Of a DNA stretch of 64,000 nt, positions 41,217 to 50,384 are shown piece by piece. Every line of letters starts with the position of its first letter. Positions within the stretch are counted from its first letter, which is position 1. Both the position numbers and the translations under genes were made by a program. This stretch comes from Ralstonia mannitolilytica (GTDB lineage Bacteria > Pseudomonadota > Gammaproteobacteria > Burkholderiales > Burkholderiaceae). The notes under the pieces were generated by a model, which saw only the letters and a list, made by a program, of their open reading frames with translations, was not told the DNA's origin and searched no databases. Where the stretch lies: positions 62,001 through 126,000 of the forward strand of contig NZ_CAJPVG010000010.1 of assembly GCF_905397375.1 (NCBI RefSeq), written 5' to 3'.

Positions 41217-42293
41217 TTACGCCGCGTACAACCAGAACTGCTCGCGCGGGAAGGTCAGGGCGTACTGGCCGTCGGCGGGTGCGCTGTTGGCGTAGGCGCG
41301 CAGACCGGTACCGGCGTCCCCCGTGGCGCGGAACAGACACTCCCACCGATCGCCGAGATACATGCGCGTCGCCAGCGGCAGGCGGATGGTGTTGTCGGCG
41401 TTGTCCTGCCCGACGCGCACCTGCTCCAGGCGGATCACGCCATGGGCGGGCGCACCGGGCTTCAAGTCGCCGCGCGCGACACCCCACAGCGACCAGCCGC
41501 CGGTCTCGTCTACCAGCCGGGCCATGCCGTCGCGCACCTCGGCGATCTTGCCGTTGATGCGGTTGTTGCTGCCCATGAACTCGGCGGTGAACAGCGTCTG
41601 CGGCGCGCCGTACATTTCTTCGGGCGTGCCTTGCTGCTCGATCACGCCGTTGTTCAGCAGCAGGATGCGATCGGACATGGCCATCGCCTCGCTCTGGTCG
41701 TGCGTGACCATCAGCGCCGACAGGCCCAGACGCACGATCAGCTCGCGCAGGAAGGCACGTGCTTCTTCGCGCAGCTTGGCGTCGAGGTTCGAGAGCGGCT
41801 CGTCGAGCAGGATCACAGGCGGGTTGTAGACGAGCGCGCGGGCGATGGCCACACGCTGCTGCTGGCCGCCGGACAGCTGGCTCGGGAAACGCTCGCCGAG
41901 ATGGCCGAGGCCCAGTTGCTGCAGCACGGCCTGCACGCGTTCCTTGATCTGCGCAGACGGCGTCTTGCGCAGCTTGAGCGGATAGGCGACGTTCTCGGCC
42001 ACGGTCTTGTGCGGCCACAGCGCGTAGGACTGGAAGACCAGGCCCAGGTTGCGCCCTTCGGCCGGCACGTCGAGCTTCTTGGCGCCGTCGAACATGACGC
42101 GGTCGCCGATCTTGACGGTGCCCTGGCTGGCTTGTTCGAGGCCAGCCACAGCGCGCAGCAGCGTGGTCTTGCCCGAACCGGACGGGCCCAGCAGCGAGAC
42201 GACCTCGCCCTTCTGCAGCTGCATCGAGACACCCTTGAGAACCGGGTTGTTGCCGTATTGCAGGTGCAGGTCGTTGACAGTGAGTTCAATCAT
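41217..42293 (-). CDS. ABC importer ATPase, FbpC/PotA-like
   Basis: This 358-residue ABC ATPase has Walker A GPSGSGKTT (about 36-44), signature QLSGGQQQRVAIARALV and Walker B VILLDEPLSNLD. A C-terminal TOBE-like regulatory domain follows (about 245-358). It resembles ATPases of ferric-iron, putrescine and phosphonate-type importers (the FbpC/PotA/PhnT group). It overlaps the end of the permease gene by eight bases and is the last gene of the locus. The substrate is not evident. Confidence 0.9.
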   Translation of the reverse strand: MIELTVNDLHLQYGNNPVLKGVSMQLQKGEVVSLLGPSGSGKTTLLRAVAGLEQASQGTVKIGDRVMFDGAKKLDVPAEGRNLGLVFQSYALWPHKTVAENVAYPLKLRKTPSAQIKERVQAVLQQLGLGHLGERFPSQLSGGQQQRVAIARALVYNPPVILLDEPLSNLDAKLREEARAFLRELIVRLGLSALMVTHDQSEAMAMSDRILLLNNGVIEQQGTPEEMYGAPQTLFTAEFMGSNNRINGKIAEVRDGMARLVDETGGWSLWGVARGDLKPGAPAHGVIRLEQVRVGQDNADNTIRLPLATRMYLGDRWECLFRATGDAGTGLRAYANSAPADGQYALTFPREQFWLYAA

Positions 42294-44097
42294 GGAGCTT
42301 CACTCCGAAACGCAGTGCGATGCCGAGGCCCACGGCCACCAGCACGATATTGACGAAGGACAGCGCGGCGACGATATCGATGGCGCCGCCCGCCCACAGG
42401 GAAACCAGCATCGAGCCGATCGTCTCGGTGCCCGGCGACAGCAGATACACACCGGTCGAGTACTCGCGCTCGAAAATCAGGAAGATCAGCAGCCAGGCGC
42501 CGAGCAGGCCGTAGCGCGTGAGCGGCACGGTCACGTCGCGCGTGGTGCGGGCGCGGCTGGCGCCGACCGAGCGCGCGGCTTCCTCCAGCTCCGGTCCGAC
42601 TTGCAGCAGCGCAGCCGAGATCAGGCGCAGGCCATACGCGAGCCACACCACCGTATAGGCGATCCACACGCTGAAGATCGTGCTGCGCAGGTCGCGCAGG
42701 CTCGGCACGATGTGCTCGATGATCCAGTTGGCGAACGGCACGCTGCTATCGGTGAGGGCGGTTTCGACCCAGTTCGGCACGAACAGGAAGACCCACAGGA
42801 ACGCCAGGCCTGCCAGCAGCCCCGGAATGGCGCGCGGCACCAGCACGCTGTAGTCGAGAAAGCGCGTCCAGCCATCCGGCTTGCGGTGCATGGCCAGGCC
42901 GATGCACGTGTAGCACGCCACGGCAATCGCGCCGCCGATCACGCCAATGAGCACCGTATTGACCATCGCGCGCACGAACTGCGGCTGCTCGAAGATCTGC
43001 TGGAATGCCGTGGTGGAGAACGCCTGCACCAGCGACACGCCTTCACCCCAGTTCGACACGAACGCACGCAGCGCGATGCCCGACAGCGGCACCACCACCG
43101 TCACAAAGAACCACAGCACCACCACCGCCCACGCCGGCCAGCGCCAGCTGCCCAGCGGTAGCGGACGGCTGCGCGTGACCTTGCCCTTGACGGTGACGAA
43201 GCGGTTGGCCGACTTCAGCATGTAGCGTTGCAGCAGCACCAGCGGGAACGTCACCATCACCAGGCAGACCGCCACGGCGGCCATCAGGTGATACGCTGGG
43301 GTGCCGAGCTTGTTGGTCAGCTTGTACAGATACGTTGCCAGCACAAGGTGACCTTCCGGATCGCCCAGCACGAGCACCAGGCCGAACACCTCGAAGCCCA
43401 GGAACGTCACCAGCACGGCGGCGTACAGCAGGGCGGGGCGCACCATCGGCAGGCTCACGTTCAGCGCCACCGACAGCGGCGATGCCCCCGCGATACGGGC
43501 GGCTTCTTCCACGTCCGAACCGAGGCTGCGCAGCGCCGACGAGACGTACAGATACACGTGAGGCACGTGCGTCAGGCCGGCAATGATGATGATGCTCGTG
43601 AACGAATACACGTTCCACGGCGCACCGCCAAACAGGCTCTTGAACCACACCGTGTAGAAGCCCACGGGGCCGGCCGACACCACGTAGCCGAACGCCAGCA
43701 CCATCGGCGAGACGAACACCGGAATCATCAGCAGCGGTTCGAGGATGCGGCGGCCGGGCAGGTCCGAACGCACCATCAGGAATGCCAGGATGCCGCCCAG
43801 CGGCACTGAGATCACCGCCAGGCCGAACGCCAGCGCGGCGGATTTCTCGAAGGCGTGCCAGAAATCCGAATCGGTAAAGATGAAGCGATACGCATCCAGC
43901 CCCGCCAGCGCGTCGGGCATGAAGAACGGCGCGGACAGAAAGCTCTGGTAGAAGATCAGCGCCAGCGGCGTGAAAATCGCCAGCGCGGTAAGCAGAATGA
44001 CCACGCCGCGCGGCAAAGCCTGTCCCACACGCGTCCAGGGCGAGCGCTTGAGGGAGACTTCGGCGACGGCGGCACGGTCTTGCGCTAGAGAACGCAT
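42286..44097 (-). CDS. ABC importer permease, fused two-domain (FbpB-like)
   Basis: This 603-residue protein has about 12 membrane segments and two binding-protein-dependent permease domains in one chain. Each has an EAA coupling loop: EEAARIAGASP (about 200) and EEAARSVGASR (about 515). This layout is typical of FbpB/ThiP-like iron and small-molecule importers. It follows the solute-binding protein gene on the same strand after 87 bases. Confidence 0.92.
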   Translation of the reverse strand: MRSLAQDRAAVAEVSLKRSPWTRVGQALPRGVVILLTALAIFTPLALIFYQSFLSAPFFMPDALAGLDAYRFIFTDSDFWHAFEKSAALAFGLAVISVPLGGILAFLMVRSDLPGRRILEPLLMIPVFVSPMVLAFGYVVSAGPVGFYTVWFKSLFGGAPWNVYSFTSIIIIAGLTHVPHVYLYVSSALRSLGSDVEEAARIAGASPLSVALNVSLPMVRPALLYAAVLVTFLGFEVFGLVLVLGDPEGHLVLATYLYKLTNKLGTPAYHLMAAVAVCLVMVTFPLVLLQRYMLKSANRFVTVKGKVTRSRPLPLGSWRWPAWAVVVLWFFVTVVVPLSGIALRAFVSNWGEGVSLVQAFSTTAFQQIFEQPQFVRAMVNTVLIGVIGGAIAVACYTCIGLAMHRKPDGWTRFLDYSVLVPRAIPGLLAGLAFLWVFLFVPNWVETALTDSSVPFANWIIEHIVPSLRDLRSTIFSVWIAYTVVWLAYGLRLISAALLQVGPELEEAARSVGASRARTTRDVTVPLTRYGLLGAWLLIFLIFEREYSTGVYLLSPGTETIGSMLVSLWAGGAIDIVAALSFVNIVLVAVGLGIALRFGVKLHD

Positions 44098-44184
44098 GGT
44101 GCCTCCAGGAGGGGCCGGCGCCAGAAACGGATGGCGCCGGAAGGTCGGTCAGAGAAAGGGTGTCGCGATCAGCAGTTCAGCAGA

Positions 44185-45291
44185 TCAGCGGCCGGCGGCG
44201 GTGCGCCATTGCTTGATGAACTCCAGACGCTTCTTCGGCTCCAGGAACGCCAGGATCGATTCGTCCACCGGGATCGGCTTGATCGTGTTGCCCAGAATCT
44301 TCTTCAGGCCGGCGGCGGTGGCTTCGCCCGTCACGTCTTCGCGCAGCGAGTGCAGATCCGACTTGTTGGCGAGGATCTCCTGGCCGCGCTTGGACAGGAT
44401 GTAATCGAGCCACAGCTTGGCCGCGTTCGGGTTCCTGGCCTTCTTGGCGATCATCGCCACGCGCGACACCACGAGCGTGTAGTCCTTCGGATAGACGATG
44501 CCGATCGACGGATCCTTCTTGGCGCGCGCAATCGCGTACGAACCGAGGATGTTGTACGCCACCAGGTTTTCGCCCGAGGCCACGCGCTCCATCATCGTGC
44601 CCGTGGAGGACTGCAGCACCAGGTTCGGCCCGACCGCCTTGACGAAATCAAAGTACTGCGGCGAGTCGACGTTGTCCTGCGCGGCCATCATGAAGCCCAC
44701 GGCGGACTTCTCGATGTCGTACGTCGTGACCTTGTTCTTGAAGCGTTCGGGCTGGCTGGCGATGAGCTTGGCGAAGTCGGCGTGCGTCTGCGGCACCTCG
44801 TTGTCCTTCACCAGGCGCTTGTTGTACAGGAACACGGCCGGCTCATACGTCGTGCCGTAGGCCAGGCCCTTGTAGACGGACCACTTCGGCAGGTTCGGGA
44901 CTTCGGGCGAGTCGTACTTCAGGGCGTACGTCTGCGCGAGCTTGAGCTGCGAGTCCATCGACGAGTTCCACATCATGTCGGCCGAGGCGCCGCCGGCGGC
45001 TTGCTCGCTGATGAAGCGGTTGTACAGCTCGCTGCTGTTCATGTCGTTGTACTCGACCTTCACGCCGGGGTAGAGCGACTCGAAATCCTTGATCAGCGGG
45101 TCGGCAGCCTTGGTGTCCGTCGTCGCGTAGACCACGACCTTGCCTTCCTTCTTGGCGGCGGCGATGGTGTCAGCGTAGCTGGCCGGGTAGCCGGCCGGGA
45201 CTTGCGCGAAGGCAGCGGTGCTGAGAGTCAGTGCGGCAGCGGCAATCGAAGCGAGAGCGGCGTGCGCGGGCACGAACGGGCCACGAAGCAT
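44185..45291 (-). CDS. ABC importer solute-binding protein (PgtC/FbpA-like)
   Basis: This 368-residue periplasmic protein has signal peptide to STAAFAQ (about 30). The mature fold is of the type 2 periplasmic binding class (KEGKVVVYATTDTKAADPLIKDFESLYPGVKVEY; NILGSYAIARAKKDPSIGIVYPKDYTL). A strong AGGAGA site precedes the ATG. It is a clear paralogue of the divergent protein at 47723-48865. Relatives include PgtC, a phosphoglycerate-sensing protein, as well as ferric-binding proteins; the ligand is not decided by sequence. Confidence 0.88.
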   Translation of the reverse strand: MLRGPFVPAHAALASIAAAALTLSTAAFAQVPAGYPASYADTIAAAKKEGKVVVYATTDTKAADPLIKDFESLYPGVKVEYNDMNSSELYNRFISEQAAGGASADMMWNSSMDSQLKLAQTYALKYDSPEVPNLPKWSVYKGLAYGTTYEPAVFLYNKRLVKDNEVPQTHADFAKLIASQPERFKNKVTTYDIEKSAVGFMMAAQDNVDSPQYFDFVKAVGPNLVLQSSTGTMMERVASGENLVAYNILGSYAIARAKKDPSIGIVYPKDYTLVVSRVAMIAKKARNPNAAKLWLDYILSKRGQEILANKSDLHSLREDVTGEATAAGLKKILGNTIKPIPVDESILAFLEPKKRLEFIKQWRTAAGR

Positions 45292-45413
45292 GGGTTTGTC
45301 TCCTGTTTGCTTGTGATGGTGTGGGGCCGGCTACTTATGGCTTGCTGCGCGTAGCTCAGACGGATGGCCCCAGGTGCGGCGGAGTATAGAAGTCGCGCGC
45401 TTTCGCCACGCTT

Positions 45414-46931
45414 TCATTGCGGCTGCTGCGTTGCAGCATGCTCCGAGGGTGCGGCCGACGCCGCCAGCGGCACGCGAATCCGCGCAGACAGGCCGACGCC
45501 GCCGTGCCGGTTCGGCTCGCCATCGGCCAGCTCGATGTGACCCCCGCTGCGAGCGGCATACGCGCGCGCGATCGCCAGACCCAGGCCGGAGCCTTCCGCG
45601 GCGTAGCGGGTGTCCTTCGGCTGCCCGGCGCGATGTCCGCCTTCATGCGCGCGCCGGAAGCGCTGGAACGCATGCGCACGTTCATCGGGGGTCATGCCGG
45701 GGCCGGTATCGTCCACGCAGACGAGCGCGTGGTCGCCATCGGCCATCGCCCGCACGGTGATGCGACCGCCGGCCGGCGTATAGCGCAGCGCGTTGTGCAC
45801 GAGGTTCGAGAGCGCCTCGCGCAGGAAAGCCGGATAGCCGATCACGGGCAGCGGCACCGCCGCGCCGCCCTCGTCCCAGCCGAGGTCCTGCTGTTTTTCA
45901 CGCGCGAGCGGAAGTGCATCGACGACGACGTCGCGTGCCAGCTCGCCGAGATCGAAAGTCTCGGCCGGCGCGTCCTGCCCCGCATGGCGTGCGCGTGCGA
46001 GCGCCAGCAACTGCGTGGTCAGCCGGTTCGTCGACTGCAGCCGGGCGATGATGGCGGACAGGCTTTCGCGCACGCGCGTCGGGTCCGTTTCGCGCAGCGC
46101 GTATTCGGCTTGCGTGAGCAGCACCGCCAGCGGCGTGCGCAATTGATGCGACGCATCGGCGAGAAACTGGCTCTGCGCCTCGGCAAGTTCTGCGTAGCGG
46201 TGGATGTGGTGGTTGATGGCATTCACCAGCGGGCGCACTTCGGCCGGCACGTCGGTGGTGTCGAGCGGGCGCAGGTCGTCGGACGCGCGCACGGCGATGC
46301 TGCGTGCAAGCCGATTGAGCGGCCGCAGCGCCACGGTCACGCCGAGCCACAGCAGTGCCGCGCTCACGGCCACGAGCGCGGCATCGCGCAGCAGCGTACC
46401 GCGCCAGACTGCCTGCTGCAGCGCGCGTCGCGTTTCAATGGTTTCGGCCACCTGGATCACGATGCGCGCCGGCAGCCCCGGTTGGTACAGCGGCTTGGCG
46501 ACCGCGGCCACGCGCACCGGCTCGCCGTGATACGTGGCGTCGTAGAAGAGCGGGGTGTCGTTCTCCAGCCCGGATTTGGGCAGGGGCAGGTCCTCGTAGC
46601 CGGTCAGGGCGGCCTCCGGGGGCTTGCCCGGCGGGCTCTCGAATGCGACGCGGTAATAGACGTTGCTCTGCGCCGTCGATTCGAACATCGACAACGCCAC
46701 ATAGGGCACGTTGACCTGCACCTGCCCGCGCTCGATCGTCACGCCGTTCTCGATCGCGCGCACCGAGCCGAGCAGGGCGCGGTCATAGGCGCGGTCGGTG
46801 GCGCCGCGCAGCGCCTGGTACGCAGACACAATGTCGATGGCCAACACGCCCACCAGCCCCGGAAGCAGCAGCCAGAGCAGCGTGAGCTTCAGGCTGCGCG
46901 GCAGCCGCAGCCAGGTGCGCGTCCGCATCAT
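45414..46931 (-). CDS. Sensor histidine kinase, TctE-like
   Basis: This is a 505-residue two-pass membrane kinase: membrane segments at about 13-32 and 180-200, and a periplasmic sensor domain of about 145 residues between them. The HisKA phospho-acceptor is in DASHQLRTPLAVLL (His about 260), with ATPase boxes NLVHNALRYTPAGG, DDTGPGM and GSGLGLAIARAYA. Domain order matches TctE/QseC kinases. It overlaps the response-regulator gene by four bases and lies 122 bases upstream of the solute-binding protein gene, so it probably controls the ABC genes. Confidence 0.93.
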   Translation of the reverse strand: MMRTRTWLRLPRSLKLTLLWLLLPGLVGVLAIDIVSAYQALRGATDRAYDRALLGSVRAIENGVTIERGQVQVNVPYVALSMFESTAQSNVYYRVAFESPPGKPPEAALTGYEDLPLPKSGLENDTPLFYDATYHGEPVRVAAVAKPLYQPGLPARIVIQVAETIETRRALQQAVWRGTLLRDAALVAVSAALLWLGVTVALRPLNRLARSIAVRASDDLRPLDTTDVPAEVRPLVNAINHHIHRYAELAEAQSQFLADASHQLRTPLAVLLTQAEYALRETDPTRVRESLSAIIARLQSTNRLTTQLLALARARHAGQDAPAETFDLGELARDVVVDALPLAREKQQDLGWDEGGAAVPLPVIGYPAFLREALSNLVHNALRYTPAGGRITVRAMADGDHALVCVDDTGPGMTPDERAHAFQRFRRAHEGGHRAGQPKDTRYAAEGSGLGLAIARAYAARSGGHIELADGEPNRHGGVGLSARIRVPLAASAAPSEHAATQQPQ

Positions 46932-47629
46932 GCCGGGCTGTTACCCGCAGCGCCCGGGTCATCCGCGCCGGCTTCGAGCAGGTAACCCAGGCCGCGCACG
47001 GTGACGATCTGCACGCCCGTGCCAGCCAGCTTCTTGCGCAGGCGGTGGACAACGACTTCCACCGCGTCGGGGCTCGAATCGCTGTCCAGATTGAACACCT
47101 TGTCGAACAGATGCACCTTGCTGATGGGCTGGCCGGTCTTGTGCAGCAGGGCCGACAGCGCCGCATGTTCGCGTGGCGTGAGCGAGAGTGGCTCGCCCGA
47201 CAGCAGAAAGGCCTTGCGCCCGGTGTCGAACTCCAGCGGCCCGCAGCGCAGACGCGGAAACGCCCGGCCGCGGCTGCGGCGGATCAGCGCCATCAGCCGC
47301 GCTTCGAGTTCGGACAGCGCGAACGGTTTGGTGAGGAAATCGTCGGCCCCGGCGTTCAGGCCGCGCACGCGCTCATCCAGCGCCCCCTGGGCGGTGAGGA
47401 TCAGCACCGGCGTGCGGTCATCGCGCGCGCGCATGTCGGCCAGCACGGCAAAGCCGTCCTTGCGCGGCAGCCGCAGGTCGAGCACGACCGCATCGAACTC
47501 GCCCGAGCCGAGGAACGCTTCAGCCACGACGCCGTCGGCGGCACGCTCGACCACGAAGCCGCTTTGCGCCAGCGCGCGGGCAAGCCACGCAGCCAGTTCG
47601 TCCTCATCCTCCACCAGCAAGATCCGCAT
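46928..47629 (-). CDS. OmpR-family response regulator, TctD-like
   Basis: This 233-residue regulator has a receiver domain with acidic pocket EDED (7-10), phospho-acceptor D51 in VVLDLRLPRKDG and Lys in TKPFALSELEARL, then a winged-helix DNA-binding domain (about 125-225; LTPREHAALSALLHKTG, VEVVVHRLRKKL). It is the first gene of the leftward locus and is divergent from the second solute-binding protein. Confidence 0.94.
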   Translation of the reverse strand: MRILLVEDEDELAAWLARALAQSGFVVERAADGVVAEAFLGSGEFDAVVLDLRLPRKDGFAVLADMRARDDRTPVLILTAQGALDERVRGLNAGADDFLTKPFALSELEARLMALIRRSRGRAFPRLRCGPLEFDTGRKAFLLSGEPLSLTPREHAALSALLHKTGQPISKVHLFDKVFNLDSDSSPDAVEVVVHRLRKKLAGTGVQIVTVRGLGYLLEAGADDPGAAGNSPA

Positions 47630-47670
47630 CGGGTGTCTCTCAATATCGTTCTGTGTGCTTTTTCATGATA

Positions 47671-47687
47671 ATGCGTGGCGCCCGCAT
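47671..47687. promoter_or_regulatory. Inverted repeat in the divergent regulator promoter region
   Basis: ATGCG and CGCAT arms are separated by seven bases, midway between the response regulator (start 47629) and the divergent solute-binding protein (start 47723). It is a candidate autoregulatory site; the arms are short. Confidence 0.35.
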
Positions 47688-47722
47688 CCCGATCACCTGT
47701 CCAACCGATGCGGTCTATCTGA

Positions 47723-48865
47723 ATGTCGTCCATCCCGAATTCTCGCCGCCGCTGGTTGTGTCAGGCCGCCGCGCTGCTGACCGCGGGCAGCGCCGCTCCC
47801 CGCGAGGCGGGCGCGCAGTGGCTGGCCCGTCCTGCCCCCGAGTTGCCGTCGTACTACCCGCACGATTACGGCAGGATGATCGATGCCGCGCGCCGTGAGG
47901 GCCGCGTCACGGTGTACTCGACCACGGATTTCTCCGCGGCCTATCCGCTCATCCGCGCCTTCGAGGCACGCTACCCGGGTATCACGGTCGATTATCGCGA
48001 GCAGAACAGCGACGACATCTACCGCCGCTTCCTTGCGGAGTTTTCCACCAGATCGCCTGGCGCCGACGTCGTCTGGAGCTCGGCCATGCCGGAGCAGTTC
48101 AAGCTGGTCAACGACGGTCACGCGCTGCCATATGCGTCGCCCGAGCGGCCGTATCTGCCCTCATGGGCCATCTGGAAGAACGAGGCCTACGGCACGAGCT
48201 ACGAGCCGGTGGTCTTCGTCTACAACGCGCGCCAGTTGCCGGCCGACCTGATTCCGTCGACGCATGCTGACTTCGCACGCATCTTGAACAGCCATCACGA
48301 TCTGCTGCGCGGCCGCGTCGCGTCGTACGACATCGAGCACTCGGGCTCCGCCTTCCTTTTTGCCGCGGAAGATGCCCGCACCACGCCGGTGTTCTGGGAT
48401 GTGGCTAAGGCGCTGGGTGGCGTCAACGTGAACCTGTACATCACCACGGCCGCCATGCTCGAGCGCGTGGCTTCCGGCGAAAGCCTGCTTGCCTACAACG
48501 TGATCGGGTCGTACGCCGCCCGCTATGCCGACCGCAACCCGGCGCTCGCCATCAAGATGCCGACCGACTACACGCTCGTCGCCACGCGCGTCGCCTTTAT
48601 CGCGCGCCGGGCGGCCCGGCCCAATGCCGCGCGGCTGTGGCTCGATTTCATGCTCTCCCGCGACGGCCAGAGCGTCATGGCCGACCGTGCGTTCCTCTTC
48701 TCGCTGCGTCAGGACGTGGAGACGGGGCTGACCGCCAAGCGTCTCCTCGCCGAACTCGGCAACACGCACCGGCCGATTTCCGTCGGGCCCGGTTTGCTCG
48801 CCCATCAAGATCAGCTCCGCCGTGCCGATTTCCTTAAGCGATGGCACGCCGCCCTAGGCAAATAG
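47723..48865 (+). CDS. Second solute-binding protein, paralogue of the ABC importer's binding protein
   Basis: This 380-residue protein carries an N-terminal NSRRRWLCQAAALLTAG signal that could be read by the Tat or Sec pathway. The mature part parallels the 44185-45291 protein: GRVTVYSTTDFSAAYPLIRAFEARYPGITVDY, AYGTSYEPVVFVYN, ASYDIEHSGSAFLFAAED, MLERVASGESLLAYNVIGSYA, KMPTDYTLVATRVAFIARRA. It has no permease of its own. Facing a two-component system, it may be the ligand-sensing partner of the kinase, as in PgtC-type systems (inference). Confidence 0.87.
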   Translation: MSSIPNSRRRWLCQAAALLTAGSAAPREAGAQWLARPAPELPSYYPHDYGRMIDAARREGRVTVYSTTDFSAAYPLIRAFEARYPGITVDYREQNSDDIYRRFLAEFSTRSPGADVVWSSAMPEQFKLVNDGHALPYASPERPYLPSWAIWKNEAYGTSYEPVVFVYNARQLPADLIPSTHADFARILNSHHDLLRGRVASYDIEHSGSAFLFAAEDARTTPVFWDVAKALGGVNVNLYITTAAMLERVASGESLLAYNVIGSYAARYADRNPALAIKMPTDYTLVATRVAFIARRAARPNAARLWLDFMLSRDGQSVMADRAFLFSLRQDVETGLTAKRLLAELGNTHRPISVGPGLLAHQDQLRRADFLKRWHAALGK

Positions 48866-49197
48866 AAGAGATTTGAGCGCCACTTTCCGGAAGGTGCGTG
48901 GCGAGAAGGCGACAATCCAAAACTGTCACGGAAGGACAAATTCGTTGCGCCCACCCGCCCGAGATTCGTCCGCCAACCCCCGTCCCGGCGGGAGAAAACG
49001 GCCCGTTGCCCCTCTTTTCGATGGGCTGCCCGCGTGTTGCCCATGAGCAACAACTTGGCCGCAAATCGCGTCCCAGAGCCAGAAAGGGTTTCCAGAATCC
49101 GTCATCGCTGGCCCATAATGCGGTCAGACGTGAGGTTTCTGCGTCGTCCATAAGGACAGTCAAGATTTCCCAATCAGTTGACAAGGAAAGTGTCGAT
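48866..49197. other. Porin upstream region
   Basis: This 332-base gap holds no convincing gene, although the porin frame stays open upstream for 100 codons. It probably contains the porin promoter; a CATAAT at 49114-49119 is the best -10 candidate, giving a leader of about 70 bases. TTCCGGAA at 48885-48892 is a small palindrome. Confidence 0.55.
49114..49119 (+). promoter_or_regulatory. Possible -10 box of the porin gene
   Basis: CATAAT lies 78 bases before the porin start; a poor -35 (TCCAGA) sits 17 bases upstream. Confidence 0.3.
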
Positions 49198-50313
49198 ATG
49201 AAGATGAAACTGTTTGCAGCTGCTGTTGCAGCTCTGGCCGCCGGTGGCGCCTATGCACAATCCTCCGTGACCCTGTACGGCGTGGTCGACGCTGGTCTGA
49301 CGTACGCAAACAAGGTGCCGAACGGCAACGGTGGCGGTAGCTCGCGTTTCGGCCTGGATTCGGGTGGCCTGTCGGGCTCGCGTTGGGGCCTGCGTGGTGT
49401 TGAAGACCTGGGCGGTGGCCTGAAGGGTATCTTCAACCTGGAAAGCGGCTTCAACATCGACAACGGCACGTCGGCTCAAGGCGGCCGTCTGTTCGGTCGT
49501 AACGCTTACGTCGGTCTGCAAGGCCAGTGGGGTCAACTGACCCTGGGTCGCCAGCAAAACCTGCTGTACGACTTCTCGCTGATCTATGACCCGATGGCAA
49601 TCGCCACGCGTTACTCGCTGGCCGGCCAAGACGCCTTCTTCTGGGGCCGTGCTGACAACTCCGTCAAGTACGTTGGTACGTTCGGCGGTCTGGGCGTCTC
49701 GGCTCTGTACTCGTTCAACCGTGACGGCAACGAGCAAGCCGGCCTGAACAAGCTGGGCCGCGAGTGGAGCCTGGGCGTGAACTACGCTGGTGGCCCGTTC
49801 GGCGTGGGCGTGGTGTACGACCAATCGAACAGCACGACCATCGCTACGGCTGACAACAAGGAACAGCGCGCCACGATCGGCGGCACGTACGCCTTCGGCC
49901 CGGCCAAGCTGTACGCTGGCTACCGTTGGTACAAGGCTAACTACGCAACCGTTGCTGGCAATGGCAACCTGCGTTCGAACCTGTACTGGGCTGGCCTGGG
50001 TTACCAAGCTACCCCGGCCCTGTCGCTGACGGGTACGGCTTACTACCAACAGTTCAAGAACAGCAACACCGGCAACCCGTGGCTGTTCGTGATCGGCACC
50101 GACTACGCTCTGTCGAAGCGCACCGACGCTTACCTGAACCTGGCCTATGCTAAGAACAGCAGCGGCTCGGGCCTGGGCGTGCTGGGTCTGAACAACACCG
50201 ATGCTTACGCCAACACGACGCTGAACAGCGGCGGCGCTCAAGTGTTCTCGAGCCCGGCTGCTGGCAACGCCAACCAGTTCGGCGCTACCGTTGGTATCCG
50301 CCACAAGTTCTAA
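49198..50313 (+). CDS. General porin, trimeric (Gram-negative porin family)
   Basis: This is a 371-residue outer-membrane porin. The signal peptide MKMKLFAAAVAALAAGGAYA is followed by QSSVTLYGVVDAGLTY, the usual mature start of betaproteobacterial 16-stranded porins. Barrel motifs such as SRWGLRGVEDLGGGLKGIFNLE and GRNAYVGLQGQWGQLTLGRQ follow, ending with a terminal Phe (VGIRHKF). AAGGAAAG is the ribosome site. Codon use differs sharply from neighbours (CGT for Arg, GCT, GGT and CAA preferred), a sign of very high expression. It has its own strong terminator. Confidence 0.95.
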   Translation: MKMKLFAAAVAALAAGGAYAQSSVTLYGVVDAGLTYANKVPNGNGGGSSRFGLDSGGLSGSRWGLRGVEDLGGGLKGIFNLESGFNIDNGTSAQGGRLFGRNAYVGLQGQWGQLTLGRQQNLLYDFSLIYDPMAIATRYSLAGQDAFFWGRADNSVKYVGTFGGLGVSALYSFNRDGNEQAGLNKLGREWSLGVNYAGGPFGVGVVYDQSNSTTIATADNKEQRATIGGTYAFGPAKLYAGYRWYKANYATVAGNGNLRSNLYWAGLGYQATPALSLTGTAYYQQFKNSNTGNPWLFVIGTDYALSKRTDAYLNLAYAKNSSGSGLGVLGLNNTDAYANTTLNSGGAQVFSSPAAGNANQFGATVGIRHKF

Positions 50314-50352
50314 TTTGACGCGCTCGTCAGGGCGCATCGAATTAAACGGTTA

Positions 50353-50384
50353 AACGCCGACCCCGAAAGGGGTCGGCGTTTTTC
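50353..50384 (+). terminator. Intrinsic terminator of the porin gene
   Basis: ACGCCGACCCC (50354-50364) pairs with 50369-50379 around a stable GAAA tetraloop, followed by TTTTTCTT. Confidence 0.92.
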
